64,000 nt of DNA from NCBI GenBank assembly GCA_013368375.1, contig JAACJP010000004.1:1426001-1490000 (forward strand). Direction: 5' to 3'. The stretch is from Tricholomella constricta (Eukaryota; Basidiomycota; Agaricomycetes; Agaricales; Lyophyllaceae). The notes beneath the pieces are model-generated. The model was not told where the DNA came from, made no database searches, and saw nothing but the letters and a program-made list of their open reading frames with translations. Each line of letters opens with the position of its first letter. The stretch's first letter is position 1. Below are positions 62,551-64,000 of this stretch, piece after piece. Made by a program: the position numbers and the translations under genes.

Positions 62551-63820
62551 TCACGAGCTGTCTTCACCGGTGCCATCAGAAGCATTGCCATTGATGTGCG
62601 GAGGATTTGGAGCGACTTGTACTTGTGATGCTTGTGTTCGTGGCGGCGGTATGTGATTTTGCATGATAGCTGCCATACTGGGTTGAGTGCTAAGTCCAAC
62701 GGGACTTTCCAAGTATAACCTGATCAAGATAGTTTCTAGCGCTGCGACGCTTACGCCGGGATACTCGAAACCGCGAGCGTGTTCACGGACAGAGTTGAAA
62801 AGCGTTGCCATGTTCTCCCAGCGTTCATGTGACATCGCGGGATGGATAGCCGGAGGTGGCTGGAATTGATGCGGAAGAGGCGCAAAGGTGAAAGGTTGAG
62901 GAGGTGGATGCTGATAGGGCGATTGCCCTGGCAATGGGGCCAACATAGAAACAGTGGAGGCGAACATGTTGGGCGGCTGCTGCGGTGGTAATGAGGGGCC
63001 AGCGATGGCATTATTCACGTTGTTCACGGTGGGAGCAGGTGTAGAGACATCCGCAGTAGAAGCATTCGTTGTGGTCCGTTCTTTTTCTCGCTGAGCAGCC
63101 TTACGCCCCCGCCGAGTAAAGGGTAGATTGGCCAGCCCTACCTCATGAGAGTGCTGGGATATATCTAACGATAGAATACGTGAACAAAGTTCGTGTTTTA
63201 GATGAATCATGGCCTTACAACAAGCACGGACTTCATCGGTGTCAAAATATGTCTTGTAGCTGATAGACGCAGGACAACCTTGACCCTCAAGCTGATGACG
63301 CGTGATAAGATCACCATGGCGTCGAGGAGACACGATGGCATACCTTGCGGCTAGGGACTTTTCTGACCCGTTCTGGGTGTTTCTTCACATACTTTTTCCT
63401 GCCACTCCGGGAATGCCTTGCACAAACCAATTTGGTATGATCTTTAAACCGGGGCGGTACGGCCTTGCTGCCATGTGTATCTCCCTATGGCGCGGAGTTG
63501 GTGGGACGAGACTGCGGGCAAAACGGAACACATGCCTTCACGAACTCGACGGTCTGGCGTTCTTCCTCTTGGGCACGCCATTCATGGAAAGCCTCCAGAT
63601 TGGGAAATACCAGGGTGTAGCCATCATCGGTGTCTCCCGATCCATAGGGTGCCTTTGACGAGGATTTTGTGGAAGAGGTAGGAAAGGGAGAGTTTGTGGT
63701 GTTGAGGGCAGCAGAAAAGGTGGAGGTGGAAGAGGCAGGAGCACCCGGGAGGACGGCGAGATGAGGGGGAAGGGGTTGGTGAAGAGAGAGTTCTCCCAGG
63801 CGGAAATGCTGAAAGCTCAT
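62551..63820 (-). CDS. Protein with FLYWCH/FAR1-like zinc finger, possibly transposase-derived; start uncertain
   Basis: After MSFQHFRLGELSLHQPLPPH and a Ser-rich stretch come DGYTLVFPNLEAFHEWRAQE and TVEFVK. A GC-donor intron (63484-63534) then gives GDTHGSKAVPPRFKDHTKLV/CARHSRSGRKKYVKKHPERV, RKLEGQGCPASISYKTY, VRACYISQHSHEVGLANLPF. The spacing C, C, HxH matches the WRKY-GCM1 superfamily fingers found in FAR1 and Mutator-like transposases. No transposase catalytic domain follows; the tail is Pro/Gln-rich (HPPPQPFTFAPLPHQFQPPP) and ends ASDGTGEDSS. So a domesticated DNA-binding protein is plausible. The frame is open to 63970 and an acceptor may lie at about 63960, so the true start could be outside the window. 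Confidence 0.68.
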
Positions 63821-64000
63821 ATTGAGGCCCAAGGCGTGATATTCGGAGATATAATTCAGCAGGAAATTGCGCTGAAATCCCACTCGAGTCGGTTTTTGAG
63901 ACGATCCTTGATAAACTCGTGTGTCACGCTCCGTCACAACAACCATGACCTCCTCCCTGCGAAATTCCATTCATCGCCGCAATCACAAGGAGCGGTCCCA

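Overview
The window is nuclear DNA from a filamentous basidiomycete fungus, most likely an Agaricomycete. The evidence is its gene density, the many short introns (about 48-75 nt) inside nearly every gene, the Ser/Pro-rich fungal hypothetical proteins, and fungal-specific genes such as the PTM1-type membrane protein, SLA2, LSB5 and an HST3-type sirtuin. I saw no rRNA, tRNA, CRISPR array, intact transposon or viral gene. All exon structures were read by eye from splice signals and protein similarity, so exact termini are estimates.

Layout. 0-8 kb: an ABC1/UbiB kinase-like gene cut by the left edge (+), REV7 (+), SNX4/ATG24 (-) and a PTM1/LUSTR-family membrane protein (+). 8-14 kb: RPB2 (-) and a fructosamine/ketosamine kinase (-). 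14-21 kb: an old-yellow-enzyme-type NADPH dehydrogenase (+), an MFS drug-type transporter (-), a Coq11/NDUFA9-like Rossmann protein (-) and BDP1 of TFIIIB (-). 21-27 kb: a zinc-ribbon hypothetical (+) and two fungal hypotheticals (-). 28-33 kb: SHY1/SURF1 (-) and SLA2 (+). 33-39 kb: a low-complexity hypothetical (-), a small voltage-sensor-like membrane protein (-) and CWC25 (+). 39-45 kb: DMC1 (+), a broken RNase T2-like relic, an HST3-type sirtuin (+) and RPB6 (-). 46-54 kb: a large RRM protein (+), a lipase resembling bacterial family I.5 (-) and an RRM-like hypothetical (-). 54-64 kb: CFD1 (-), a doubtful gene (+), RFC4 (-), mitochondrial seryl-tRNA synthetase (+), LSB5 (-) and a protein with a FLYWCH/FAR1-like zinc finger, clipped or nearly clipped by the right edge (-).

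Most genes are housekeeping. Several serve genome maintenance and the cell cycle (REV7, DMC1, the HST3-type sirtuin, RFC4), three serve transcription machinery (RPB2, RPB6, BDP1) and three serve endocytosis or membrane traffic (SNX4, SLA2, LSB5). I see no biosynthetic cluster and no clear functional operon-like grouping. Several pairs are divergent with 110-220 bp between start codons and probably share promoters.

The most unusual signal is in splicing. In nine introns across eight genes the reading frame and conserved protein motifs require a GC-AG intron, one further DMC1 intron appears to begin with GA, the SLA2 start codon is split by an intron, and two 9-nt microexons are needed to keep conserved or continuous frames.
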